A stretch of DNA of 64,000 bases from Hyposmocoma kahamanoa (Eukaryota; Arthropoda; Insecta; Lepidoptera; Cosmopterigidae): positions 21,135,274-21,199,273 of the forward strand of contig NW_020653851.1 of the NCBI RefSeq assembly GCF_003589595.1, given 5' to 3'. Under the pieces are notes generated by a model, which did not search any database, was not told where the DNA came from, and saw nothing but the letters and a program-made list of their open reading frames with translations. The position numbers and the translations under genes were made by a program. The first letter of the stretch is position 1. Each line of letters begins with the position of its first letter. Shown here piece after piece: positions 10,464 through 21,462 of this stretch.

Positions 10464-12231
10464 TGTTGTGAAATGATAAAAACAATTGAAATGAGCGCGT
10501 AAACTACTATACTTCAATGTTGTGAATTGTGCCGTTTATCAATAGAATACAGTGAAATCATTGTGTGAAATGTGGTTGGCGTGAAAAAATAACCTCAATT
10601 TTGTAATAAAAAGATTTTATTTCCTCCATCATAAATTATGTATATCATTAAAACATTCTTTATATTCAAATTATAGTAAATTTATACACCTTTCTAGTCA
10701 TATTATAACACATTCCATACAATTATGCAGAATAACGTTTTTTTTTGCGACAAGTTGGGTTTTCTCCAATTGTTTTTTGACCTAGTGTTTTGAAAAGTTT
10801 TTTATTGCATAAAGCGCTCATTTTTGTCGTATAACCTTATAAAGGTTTTGTAATACTGTCAAAAGAAAAAATCGTTTAGAAACATCGCGTTTTGTAAACA
10901 ATCATAAAAATCTCATAGGAGGAATATTCTTCGACAAGTTCAACTACACTAAAGCAAGCAAAAATAATCTTTTCGTATTCTAGAGTTTTTCTATAGATAA
11001 AGCTAAAGACAAAATGCTCCCAACTGTGTTTTGAAAAAAGCTTTAAATTCTTATCGCCATTTTTATTTTTAAAGAATGACTATAAAGTAGCCGAGAAATA
11101 TTTCTTTTCTTTTTAAAAAGTAAATCTAAGTTGAAAAAGCCTAGAACTTCTTGGAAATGGTTTGTTTTGTGAGTTATTTTGTATATTTAAGCTTTCTATA
11201 AATATTTAAAACCGAAAATCGATAACTGTATTTTTATTAAGTTTATATTTTATACTTAAATATTTAAAATTTAGGGAGCGCATTACTTTTATGGCAGGTT
11301 TTACATCACTTTTCACAATGTATTTAAAGTCGCACGTCAATTTGCGCTTTCTAACCGATTAAACATTGCGCGAAAAAGTCAGAAATATTATATCTAATTT
11401 CGCCATGTTGCAACAAATATAGTTTATATTTTGTAAGCCATTAAACATGAAATCTATTAATATTAAGAGAATTGCGTCCTATGTTTGTAACGCTTTAGTA
11501 TTTTGGTTTTAAAATAGCATTACTAAGAAAGCTATCATAGACTATAAATTATCTAAAAACTATCTACAAGACTAAATAAAAACTGTCTACATTCTACAAA
11601 TGGTCTTGTAGCCTTAGAATAATAACGCATAGAAACCTAGTCCGCACACGCTAAGTGAGGCAAATTGAAGCGCTCCCAAAGGGCCTACACGAGCGGGTGG
11701 GCCGTCAGTGCTCAAGGTCAACTTGCACCGCGAACAGCTCAAAAATTTAATCTAAAAATGACGAAACCTGCGGTAAATGAGTGTAACAATACGTCAGACA
11801 AACATAATATAGATACTAACATCACATTCCACAAGGATGTAACGCGTTTCAACTTGTATTTTTATATACATATTCACTAAAACCGAAAATTAACCTACTA
11901 CTAAAACTAGCCTACATAAATTTGAGTTTTGCCTCACTTGTGACAGTTTGATATGAAACTATCATTCTATGCGTTATTATTCTAAGCTTGTAGCATTCTA
12001 GAAGGGTTACTTCAGAAAAAAGATAACAATGACTCTTAACACTACCTACAGATAGTTTCTCAAAGCACTCTTGTGATATACTAATAAAGTTGTGCCCACT
12101 TTTACTTTAAATTATCTAGAAACCTTCTTTGAGATATTTTGAGGGAATTTGAACTCTTAAAATATTCAATCGAATTAAATTCTATTAGATACCTTATAGT
12201 ATATATTTAGATATGGGTGTGCTGCTTGGGG
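10464..12231 (+). repeat. Family D repeat, copy 1 (contains inserted TIR element)
   Basis: From GTTGTGAAATGATAAAAAC to GATATGGGTGTGCTGCTTGG this copy is nearly identical, over long blocks, to 16359-17721 on the same strand. The main difference is a 374-bp TIR element at 11613-11986. Neither copy has a recognisable open frame or clear terminal inverted repeats. The high similarity suggests recent transposition or duplication of a non-coding element. Confidence 0.8.
11613..11986. mobile_element. 374-bp TIR element (MITE) with 8-bp target duplication
   Basis: The ends are perfect 22-bp inverted repeats beginning CTTAGAATAATAACGCATAG. Further subterminal inverted sequence (GTGAGGCAAA / TTTGCCTCAC) lies inside. 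It is flanked on both sides by CTTGTAGC (11605-11612 and 11987-11994). The other family D copy has a single CTTGTAGC at this site, so the element, its boundaries and its duplication are all demonstrated. An 8-bp duplication fits hAT- or P-type transposases. The short open frame inside is not recognisable. A partial second copy lies at 57975-58055. Confidence 0.9.
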
Positions 12232-12278
12232 TGGCAGTGCTTCCCTGGACGAACGCTTTCAAAAGGAGTTCTACTGCT
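12232..12278 (-). repeat. Family B left-end fragment
   Basis: GTGGCAGTGCTTCCCTGGAC to GTTCTACTGCTAC is the reverse complement of the family B left end. It abuts the end of family D copy 1. Confidence 0.6.
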
Positions 12279-12394
12279 ACTAGAATTTTAAAAGTGGCAA
12301 TGATTCTGTCATCAGAGTATAATAGCTAGTATACTGAAGGAAAAGGATACAAATTGGCGACTTGGATATATCTGTAATCTCAGTACAGAGTACT

Positions 12395-12835
12395 AAAAAA
12401 ACCGACCTCAAAAGTACGTGGAATTACGTCTATTGGCTAAGTTTTATTGAGATATTCTTAAATTCGCCACTATACAGGAGATACTATATAGACACTGGAG
12501 ATATAAAAATTGGTTCTCACTACTCAAAGTATATTTAGAGAAAAACGCCTTGAATTGGAGAAATAGCAAAATCAACCAATAAAATAATTGCTCCTTAGTA
12601 AAATTTAGGTACTATTTATAAAAATGAATCTTCATGCGTGAACAGCCACCCTTAGAGGTGGATGATTTTCTTCAAAATGAAATGGGACCACTATGGAAGT
12701 ACCCCCTTTCCAACAAAAAAGAATCATGAAAATCGATTCACAAATACCGGAGTTATCGCGTAACATACATACAAAAAAAAACAAAGAAAACATACAGTCG
12801 AATTGAGAACCTCCTTTTGAAGTCGGTTAAAAAGA
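12395..12835 (+). repeat. Family F repeat, fullest copy
   Basis: It begins AACCGACCTCAAAAGTACG and ends AACCTCCTTTTGAAGTCGG. The internal blocks TTTTATTGAGATAT, AAATGGGACCA and GAGTTATCGCGTAACATACA are shared with the copies near 1049 and 25185. No coding potential. Confidence 0.6.
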
Positions 12836-13837
12836 TTTCCAAATATCGAGTGTAATGAAAAATTACGCAGAATTGTCTGTTTAACCACACTTGACGCAAT
12901 AAGCCGATTCGCCGTTGACGCGGTCGTTCGCGCGCCGTCGCACCAGTTGTTTGATTGTTTCTAAACCAGCAGGCTGATTTTAATTCAAATCGGAACCGAT
13001 CCGATTGGGTAGCCCATCCGAGAATCGAAATCAGATGGGTTTCCGAGCGAGAAGATGAACCTGATTCCTACTATATCTTTCCAATTTTCTTTAAAATTGA
13101 TTTAACTCAACTACTGTTCCGATTTGAAATATCAAAAGTTTCCGATCGGCCAGTTGTGAATCACAATTATGCGCCTCGACTCGGAAGAGATGTAGTTTCC
13201 GATTGGGAGAGGCAATGAAAATCAAGCTGCAGGATAAGCTGTCGTCGGCATGCGTACCCAAGGAGCACACTTTAAACGCCTTAAAACTGTTATATCTATA
13301 AACAGTCTTAATATGGTATAGATTTAGATAATAGTTCTCTATAAATGGTTTTAGAAAAAAGAAGTTGTTCTTATAGACTTATTTCACTCAAGTCCAAATT
13401 TTAAAACCTTCTCAATACCAAACAACTTAATTAAGTGTAATCTCTCTTAAGATTTACTCTTATAGTCATTATTTTAAGTTCATCTGTAGAACAACTGATT
13501 ATTTTTAGTAAAATTGTTCTATACATATCCAGTAAAGCCTATTAATATCTAAGTTTATTCTTAAGTTTATTCTAGATATATTTAATTTATAGACATTCTG
13601 TAGTGTTTGTACTTATTGACAAACACGTTATAGCGCGTCTTCAGTAGATTTTATTTAAAAACATACTACAATTAGGGTTTTTACTCTATTGGACGTTGTA
13701 AGAGTTTTTGCAAAATGGATAAAGTAAAGAATACTAAAAGATCTGGTGGAGGTGGTAAACCTTGGATATTAAGTCACATCATTCGATACAATCAGCGTTG
13801 CCAATGCCAATTGTTCAAAATCCCCAAAAATCACTAT
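12836..13837. other. No confident gene
   Basis: An 87-residue open frame at 12955-13218 and short frames near 13715 have no recognisable motif. The first lies in a region with weak inverted ends and is more likely repeat-derived. Confidence 0.4.
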
Positions 13838-14050
13838 AATAATAATAACGTACACACTCAACATAGCCCCGCACTAGGGAAACCTTCTGTTGCGGGTGCC
13901 ATGGACACACACGTAGACAACCACAAATTACATCCAAACTCACGAGAGAAATAAATGTAGGCCATACATATATTTCTCCCGACCCGGGAATTGAACCTGG
14001 GACCTCTGCATGGCAGTCCGGCATGGTAACCGTTCGGCCACGGAGGCAGT
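13838..14050 (-). mobile_element. tRNA-derived SINE family S1, nearly full length
   Basis: On the minus strand the head reads ACTGCCTCCGTGGCCGAACG. It carries an A-box-like TGGCCGAACGG and a B-box-like GGTTCAATTCC, then the conserved body TAGGCCATACA-type block and a trinucleotide (ATT)n tail. The internal Pol III boxes, tRNA-like head and microsatellite tail identify a SINE. It has no protein; it relies on LINE machinery for movement. Confidence 0.85.
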
Positions 14051-14109
14051 AAAAATATTTTCAGTAAGTACTACATTGTGTTATCATAGTTATCATTTAA
14101 AAGTGTTAT

Positions 14110-14570
14110 TTTATGCACTAGTATCATTGACTTACAATTATATGGACGTCGTGTCCGCGCTAAAAAGTGTCCGCACTTGTAAGGCGCTAAAATCGTATAC
14201 AGAGCGCGACACTCCGCTTTAGTCTGCATTTGTTCTACGGACAGCGCGATACTGCGATGACATAACAATTTAAATTTCGAATAGGTTGACTTGGGACATT
14301 TTTTTCGTGGTTTTTGTATTAGACCCGTCGTCCATTTATTTGTAAGTCAATGACTAGTATATATAGTATTTAATTTATATTTAAATTAATCGTAAATATA
14401 AATTACAAAAGCAATCAAAATAATCAAATAGCTAACTGTCTCTTTCCGACTCATAGCTTGCGTAAAAGACTGAACGAGACCCAACACGTCAATTTCAATT
14501 GTTTCAAACGTTTCAAGCGTTTGAAATATTTGGAACAAAAATTTCATAGAGTCGCTTTCATGCTAATGTT
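14110..14570 (+). repeat. Family E repeat, copy 2 with inverted ends
   Basis: TTGACTTACAATTATATGG near 14126 and CCATTTATTTGTAAGTCAA near 14332 are inverted, bounding a ~245-bp MITE-like unit (about 14117-14360). The sequence after it also matches the flank of copy 1 (CAAAAGCAATCAA, AACACGTCAATTTCAAT). Confidence 0.55.
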
Positions 14571-14939
14571 ATTATTAAAATATTTTTTAATACATGTTAG
14601 TAATACTTTCAAATATTGTTGTACTCTTTCTACGGCTTGGGGTTACGAATCAGAAGACCGAAAATACATTTGCCCGAAATAACGTTTGCATGAATTTCCA
14701 TAATCCCGAAAGTATTTTTTTAGGTTTTTTTTTAGAATATTACAAAACAAACCTAACTTAGTCTACAAACGAAGCTAACTTAGTCTTTTCTTTGTAATAA
14801 GCATCCAAAACTTCCTAAAGCATAACGGTTTTATTATGAATCGGTTTTCAAGATTATGAAAGTTTGGCTTTACGTTGAATTTGAATTTAAAAAAATCGAA
14901 ACATCGGTATATTTCTTATGGCATGGCATAATAAATGTA

Positions 14940-15135
14940 TTTGTTTCAGTTTTCCTCGAGATATATTTACCTATACTTTGCTCACTATGGAGAAATATAA
15001 TAGCTGAATCGCGACGAGAAGAACATTTTATTCTGAAAATATACAAATTTGTTTGCTCGGCTCATTTCAGACAATCGGATGTGTACATAACCAGCAAAGG
15101 CTTACGAAAATTAAAAAAAAACAGCTTTGTCAACA
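14940..15135 (+). pseudogene. C-terminal half of a THAP domain
   Basis: The frame includes W-R-N-I-I-A-E-S-R-R (from 14988), then KFVCSAHFRQSDVYI and KGLRKLKKNSF. In THAP (C2CH) DNA-binding domains the invariant Trp precedes a C-x2-H-F zinc-ligand pair and a basic L-K segment, which is the pattern here. The N-terminal C-x2-4-C half is missing. TTGTTTCAG just upstream (AG at 14948-14949) is a good splice acceptor, and this is a plausible intron position in THAP genes. A frame change between the acceptor and the Trp is suspected. It may be an exon remnant of a THAP-domain transposase (P-like) or of a host THAP gene. Confidence 0.45.
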
Positions 15136-15504
15136 TTGCTAGTAAGAACTGGTTTTTGGTGCCTAGGCATTATATCAAATTTTATTAAATTTATATTAAA
15201 GCTTTGGTATATGATTACATCAATGAGTGAACTGTGCATAGAAAGGAGAGAATACAGGAATTTATCCAGTAAACATAGCTTGAACTTAAGGAGAAAGTGA
15301 CAAGTATTAACAGAGAACATCTTACACCGCCAAAATGCAATAAAAATCAAAAGGTGGATGAATGACAAAATATACCAACTTAAGAAACAAAGAAGGTAAT
15401 TGAAGCAGACTGACACTGCAAATTAAATAGGATTTTTTTAAAAAGTTTAAGCAATTTGTAGCTTTCACATGCAAACAATGCATAATAATACAAATGGTAC
15501 AACC

Positions 15505-15770
15505 TTGATAGCCTAACGGTTTGCACTGTGGGCACTGGATGAGAAGTTCCCGAGTTCGATACCGGTAGGATCAATTTAACAAATTAACTTTTCAAAATGG
15601 TTCTGCTATTGGTATTCCATTGTAAGACAATCACCTGGTCTGAAACTAGGGAACTCTCTGTACATACTCCCCATGAGTATCAGAACAACAGAATCCCAGA
15701 GCAGAACCAATTTACAAAAGTTTCTCAAATTGGTTCTACCGGGAATCGAACCTGGGACCAAGAACGATGG
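15505..15770. mobile_element. tRNA-like SINE family S4, two copies head-to-head
   Basis: Bases 15505-15585 carry a plus-strand head with B-box-like GAGTTCGATACC. Bases 15597-15770 carry a minus-strand copy ending in CCGGGAATCGAACCTGGG, the reverse of a B box. Similar minus-strand copies lie at 44660-44830 and 46025-46140. The inverted arrangement is visible directly; calling it a SINE rests on the B box and the repeated structure. Confidence 0.6.
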
Positions 15771-16358
15771 AATTTATTTCGGGGCACAACTCAGAACACC
15801 CAGGCCAAAACAACTTTCGAAAAGTTCACATTTAGTTTTATAGTTGATTGAGCTGATTTTTTACGGTTTTTAAAAAAATTCTCGAATGACTCGAGAAATC
15901 GGGTACGAGAATTCTCGAAACTCAAGAAAAAAAATCAGACACCCTAGCTCGTAATGAATGGCATTGTATAAAATTCAACATTTACATATAAAATATATTT
16001 ATAAATAATAAAGGCTACTCCATTATACTTGTGTTCAAGTACTTTTCACTAGAAGCTACATATGGTGCATTTCGGTAAGTTTCCAGTAGAAGCTGAATAT
16101 GGTGTTTTTTTACGCCTTTCAATTGTTGCAAGCAAAATTAGACAGTACTGCGATGACATTACAATTTAAATTCAAAGTTTTAGCTTTTTCATATTCCTTT
16201 ACATGTCACTACGTTTAAATAGGTAGTCTTGAGACGTTTGATGGGAATTCCCTACAAATTGGCAACGCTGGATACAATAGTCGTAATTCGCGCTCGGGCC
16301 GGTCACGGCCGGCATTTGTTTATTGACAAATAAATAAACATTGTGAAGTAATTCCGGG
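15771..16358. other. No gene seen
   Basis: AT-rich. ACTGCGATGACATTACAATT near 16147 resembles a block near 14250, suggesting a minor shared repeat. No open frame of note. Confidence 0.4.
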
Positions 16359-17721
16359 TTGTGAAATGATAAAAACAATTGAAATGAGCGCGAAAACTAC
16401 TGTACTTCAATGCTGTGAATGTGTATTGTGCCGTCTATCAATGGAATACAGTGAAATCATTGTGGGAAATGTGGTTGGCGTAAAGAAATAACCTCAAATT
16501 TATAATGAAAATTTTATTTCTTCCAATATAAGTTAGGTATGTCATTAAAATATTCCTTATATTTATATGATAGGGAATTTATCCACCTTTCTAGTCATAT
16601 ATAACACATTCCATATAATTATACAGAATAACGTTTTTTTGCGACAAATTTGATTTTTTCAATTGTTTTTTTGACCTAGTGTTTTGAAAAGTTTTTTATT
16701 GCATAATGCGCTTAATATTTATAAAGGTTTTGTAATACTGTCAAAAGAAAAAATCGCTTAGAAACATTGCGTTTTGTAGACAATCATAAAAACTTCATAG
16801 GAGTATAAGTTCTACAAGGTCAAGTAAACTAAAGCAAGTAAAAATAATCTTTTTGTATTCTAAAGTTTTTCTATAGAGAAAGCTATAGAAAAAAGTGTTT
16901 TGAAAAAAGCTTTAAATTCTTATCGCCATTTTTATTTTTAAAGAATGACTATGAAGTAGCCGAGAAAAATTTATTTTCTTTTTAAAAAGTAAATCTAAGT
17001 TGAAAAAGCCTAGAACTTCTTGGAAATGGTTTGTTTTGTGAGTTATTTTGTATATTTAAGCTTTCTATAAATATTTAAAACCGAAAATCGATAACTGTAG
17101 GTATTTTTATTGAGTTTATATTTTATACTCAAATATTTAAAATTTAGCGAGCGCATTACTTTTATGACAGGTTTTACATCACTTTTCACAATGTATTTAA
17201 AGTCGCACGTCAATTTGCGCTTTCCAACCGATTAAACATTGCGCGAAAAAGTCAGAAATATTATATCTAATTTCGCCATGTTGCAATTTTGATAGTTTAT
17301 ATTTTGTAAGCCATTAAACATGAAGTCTATTAGTATTAAGAGAATTGCGTCCTATGTTTGTAACGCTTTAGTATTTTGGTTTTAAAATAGCATTACTAAG
17401 AAAACTATCATAGACTATAAATTATCTAAAAACTATCTACAAGACTAAATAAAAACTGTCTACATTCTACAAATGGTCTTGTAGCATTCTAGAAGGGTTA
17501 CTTCAGAAAAAAGATAAGAATGACTCTTAACACTACCTACAGATAGTTTCTCAAAGCACTCTTGTGATCTATTAATAAAGTTGTGCCCACTTTTACTTTA
17601 AATTATCTAGAAACCTTCTTTGAGATATCTTGAGGGAATTTGAACTCTTAAAATATTCAATCGAATTAAATTAGATGTCTTATAGTATTATATATATTTA
17701 GATATGGGTGTGCTGCTTGGG
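16359..17721 (+). repeat. Family D repeat, copy 2 (uninterrupted)
   Basis: Near-identical to 10464-12231 without the 374-bp insertion. The intact target CTTGTAGC lies within GGTCTTGTAGCATTCTAG near 17476. Small differences include a shorter AAAGCTATAG-type block and scattered substitutions. No coding capacity. Confidence 0.8.
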
Positions 17722-17879
17722 TACGGACGCAATCGGAAATTCGCATAAAGCAGGGCCCGTACTCTCGTTCTCCGTCTCACCACCATTCTTAATAAGTGTG
17801 GTGATTTCCTAAACCGAAAAAGCAAGTGAAATAAGTGTAAATGTAATTTTGTTGAAGATGTTTAAGGGTACAGTCTGAA

Positions 17880-17940
17880 TTTCTTCTAGCTGCGGTCTGA
17901 CCCATATGCCTCATATGGGTCAGACCGCAGCTAGAAGAAA
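17880..17940. repeat. Perfect 29-bp hairpin with 3-base loop
   Basis: Bases 17880-17908 and 17912-17940 are exact reverse complements, and the loop is CCT (17909-17911). The arms run from TTTCTTCTAGC to CCCATATG. The sequence is not part of a repeat seen elsewhere in the window. The loop is too short for a typical microRNA precursor; a recent template switch or a foldback artefact is likelier. Confidence 0.85.
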
Positions 17941-18328
17941 GTCACAATCGATTGGCGCGTAGCCGTCATTGTTTCTCTGTACAAAGGAAAAGAAGCATAA
18001 CTGTAAAAATTGCCGCAGTACCAGCCTCCTGAGTGTCGTTGGTAAAGGTTTTGTTTGCGAAGGTCGTGAATGAAATTGAAAAGAAAGTATTGGTATACTT
18101 AAATTCAGGAAGGAAGAGGACGTACGGATCAAGTTATTTCTCTTTACCCGTCACGCTATCCATAACATTTATGATTCTATAGCGTCCTAGACGCGTGTTT
18201 TCATCTACCATTTTTAAAAATGTTTCAGTTTGTAAGATGAATGTTTGTGAAGGAAAGTCTTTGGTATCCTTCTTGGTACCCTAATATTTGGTCTAGCACA
18301 GTGAAACTATACTTTATTATTATACTTA

Positions 18329-18606
18329 TTGCAGCAGTAGAGCTCCTTGTGAAAAAGTTCGTCCAAGAAAGTACTGCTACCTTATTATCTTTGCCGTTTG
18401 AAGGGCAAATTACAGGCTGCTGGTGAAATTACATGCTCATGAGACTAATCAACTTAGTCTCAGAGTGACATACGCAGTGGCAGCTGCCCTCAGAAGTTTG
18501 TCTTTTAAAGTTCTAAGTTGCACTGCAATTGTTATAGACAGGCGTGTCGCTTACCATCAGGTGCACAACTTATTTGTCCCGTCATTTCGTATCATAAAAA
18601 AACTTT
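18329..18606 (+). repeat. Family B repeat, full-length copy
   Basis: It starts GCAGCAGTAGAGCTCCTTGT and ends CACTTCGT then ATCATAAAAAA-like sequence. It contains the GACTAATCAACTTA, TTTTAAAGTTCTAAG and GTGCACAACTTATTTGTCCC blocks. Confidence 0.65.
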
Positions 18607-18789
18607 CTCAATATTTATTGTGATTATTCAGAGTTACAGCAGCGAGCGGCGCCGTGACCAGAAGAAACAATAGACAAAAAGAGCGAGTCTCATAAACAAC
18701 GCATTACGTGATGTTACGATAACGTAACATAATACGTAACAAAATTTATATAAAAATAAAAGAAATGTATGAAAATCTTAAAAACTAAC

Positions 18790-18990
18790 TAAAAAGTTGT
18801 TGAAAAAACCAAATACAAAGATATGACGCAAGCACATAGAAAAATTCGTGAGGTCCGCTGGTTCATTCCGTAGCTTAGTTGGTATAGCGTCTGGCACGGT
18901 ATGCAAGAAGACGTCGGTCCGAATCCGGCCGGATCGAAGGAATTTTTTCTGAGTGTTCGATCTTTGTATTAATAATTATATGAAAATCGT
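18790..18990 (+). mobile_element. tRNA-containing repeat family S3, copy 1
   Basis: A tRNA-like module, CCGTAGCTTAGTTGGTATAG, is followed by a near-B-box GGTCCGAATCC and the tail CTGAGTGTTCGATCTTTGTA. Upstream, AAAAACCAAATACAAAGATA and GCACATAGAAAAATTCG are conserved with the other copies at 22684, 42505 and 57425 (minus), so the repeat extends 5' of the tRNA-like part. Confidence 0.7.
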
Positions 18991-20499
18991 TAGTATTTAC
19001 AGGACGACGCGTTAATAGGAAATTGAAAAAAATGTCAACATGCTATTACAATAGTGTTCTAACTCAAAATATATGAAATTCAAGATTACACTCTTGCTGA
19101 ACGTAAAATTTGAACCTCTACACGTCAATACAACCGTCTTTAAAATATTGTGACAAACAATTAAAAGATCTTAACTGAATCCAAAATGAGACAAACTTTC
19201 CTTCGAAGAACGGTCCTTGCTCAAAAATATTTTTTTCCCCTTATTAATTATTTAAATATATTTGGCAAGTAGGAAATTATTTTGATGTCTGTAATAAACT
19301 TTAACCTATTCATAAATTTTAATAGGTAATCTTTCTCGGAAAGTCAGTTATTCGTTTCTCATCGATTTAAAAAAAAATACAATTAATAATGTGAGTTAAT
19401 ATACTACTATATTAACAGGGTGATATCTCCACCTCATTGAGGATATACACAAAAAAGTCTAAGCATAAAGTGTTCAAGATTAAACGCGAGTAGGTACGAA
19501 AGAAGTGAAACGAGCGAGAAAGGAAAAGAGATCATTGAAGTCGGAAGTTGAGACCCGTAATCTGTGCCACCAACGTTGGTGACAACCAGAATATTATAAT
19601 CGAATGTATTTTCATGCCTTCCTTGTCTGTTGAGTTTGTATTATGTTACCTCTAAATATATAATGTAAATTAATAATATACTAACTCCAAATTAGTTTAA
19701 ATTGCATTCTGAACTTTTCACAAAATTTGAGCAAAATTTATCTTAATTTCGATTTCGTACGATGTTTTTTATTAATTTTCTAAAATATGCACGACTTTCA
19801 TTAATACGTAAATCGGTATTTCGCACTGTCACTTTAATAAGATTTTTTTTTTTCAGAATCGATGAAAAACAAATGTGTTTATGTATAAGCTAAAGTTTAT
19901 TAAAGACACGACACACGTCCTTTTTTGTCGTATTCTAATCATAATTAAAAGAGATGTAATATTGGAGCGCGTTTACAAAAGTTAGTAAACCATCAACAGT
20001 GACCGACGGCGCCATCTTTTAATTGTTTCTTATAATATTCTGACGACGGTTTTATTGAGGTGCAGAGAATCAAATTTCACGTTCAGGAATAGTATAATCT
20101 TGTATATCACATATTTTGAGTTATAACACTATTGTAATAGCATTGCGACTATTAGTACGCATATGGTAAGTAATACGTACTAAAAGTCGAGCAAACACAT
20201 TCTAATTTTATAAAATGAATGAAAATGCAAAAGGAACCGATATTATATAAAATTATCGTCCATAAAACCCAATTGAACTCTCTTGAATATAAAATAATTG
20301 ACGCCATATTTCATCACAGTGAGTGGTTTTGAAATTTTCCTACGACAATTACTCACAGTTTCCGTTTTCAAATCACGGAGTAGACTTTTGTTTAAAAAAA
20401 CCTGTGGGATTTTGCTGGATGTTGCACGCAAACAAATAAAATACTGCTGCTTACAAGCTTTATGTAAAACATATTTTTAATTCCGCCGTTTGGTTGAAG
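18991..20499. other. Large AT-rich interval without recognised genes
   Basis: Short open frames only (the longest are near 20243-20480 on both strands, shadows of each other). No tRNA-like boxes or repeat-family matches stand out. Confidence 0.45.
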
Positions 20500-20803
20500 A
20501 CTAGCAGTAGAACTCCTTGTGAAAGAAGGAAGGAAGGGAAGTGCTTCCCACTGCTACTTTTTTCTACCATCAAACAGTAATGTGAGCATATCTGCGTTCC
20601 GTTTTGGAAGGGTAAGGGGGCTGGTGGAATTACAGGCACACAGGACTTGTCAACTTATGCCTCAGACTACGGGCGCAGTGGAGGTGGCCCTTATTTCTTT
20701 GTGATTTAAAGCTGTGAGTGACACTGCAACTGTCGTGGTTAGGCGTGTTACTAACCAACAAAGGCACGACTTGTTCGTGCTACTGCTCGATATCATATAA
20801 AAG
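20500..20803 (+). repeat. Family B repeat copy
   Basis: From AGCAGTAGAACTCCTTGTGA to CTGCTCGATATCATATAAAA. It matches the family throughout, with a small change in the GAAGGAAGG segment. Confidence 0.65.
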
Positions 20804-20906
20804 GAATGTAATTATCACATTTTTAGAAAAAAAAAAGTTCAGGAATAGTTAGAGGTTTATGAGATTTAAGCGAGCTTTAGAACAATATCCAATAGATCAC
20901 AATATT

Positions 20907-20933
20907 TCATTCATTCATTCATTCATTCATTTA
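20907..20933. repeat. (CATT)n microsatellite
   Basis: About six ATTC/CATT units. Confidence 0.85.
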
Positions 20934-21049
20934 TTCAATAATGCTTAAATGTGTAAAACCGATCGGTTTAAACAGATTTCTTTTTTTATATTGAGTTCTT
21001 GGTTTTTACGATTGAAAGAAAAGGAAGAAAGAAAGAAAATACATTTATT

Positions 21050-21238
21050 TAATTGGGTAAAAACCTAGGAATACTCTCTACTTCAAAGGAGAGAAACCAG
21101 CAGAATTTTGCACACGTAATTAAGAGCAATAGATACCGGATTCCTCAACTAATAACGCAGGGGAAAACCCAAGGCAAACGTAGTCTTTACAGAAGGAAAA
21201 CCTCCTGGTTGAAGAATCTGAGAGACTGCTTCAATCAA
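21050..21238 (+). pseudogene. RTE-like LINE C-terminal fragment
   Basis: The frame reads RIPQLITQGKTQGKRS, then RRKTSWLKNLRDCF. The R-Y..-P-Q-L-I..G-K..G-K-R, then R-R.-.-S-W-L-.-N-L-R pattern is typical of the C-terminal end of an RTE/Ingi-type reverse-transcriptase ORF. It is cut off by the SINE that follows. Confidence 0.6.
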
Positions 21239-21366
21239 AAATTACACCCAAACCCACGAGAGAAATAAATGTAGGCCATACACATATTTCTCCCGGCCTG
21301 AGAATCGAAAACAGGTCCTCTGCGTGACTGGTCGGCATGGTAACCGTTCGGCCACCGAGGCAGTTA
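21239..21366 (-). mobile_element. SINE S1, 5' portion
   Basis: The minus-strand head ACTGCCTCGGTGGCCGAACG and the TGTAGGCCATACA body are present. The B box is degraded and the 3' part and tail are missing. It directly abuts the RTE-like fragment. Confidence 0.75.
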
Positions 21367-21462
21367 AATTGATGGTACTACAGCTTTTCAAGTTTGTTGA
21401 CTGTCAAGATGTTCTACTATCACGATGTTAATTTTTTTATATACTTTATGTACAATTTTTTT

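Noticed and set aside
12969..13230. Possible TIR element
   Set aside because: Ends match at only about 14 of 17 positions and no target duplication is visible.
18868..18945. Possible functional tRNA
   Set aside because: The tRNA-like module has no closing acceptor stem and belongs to the repeated family S3.
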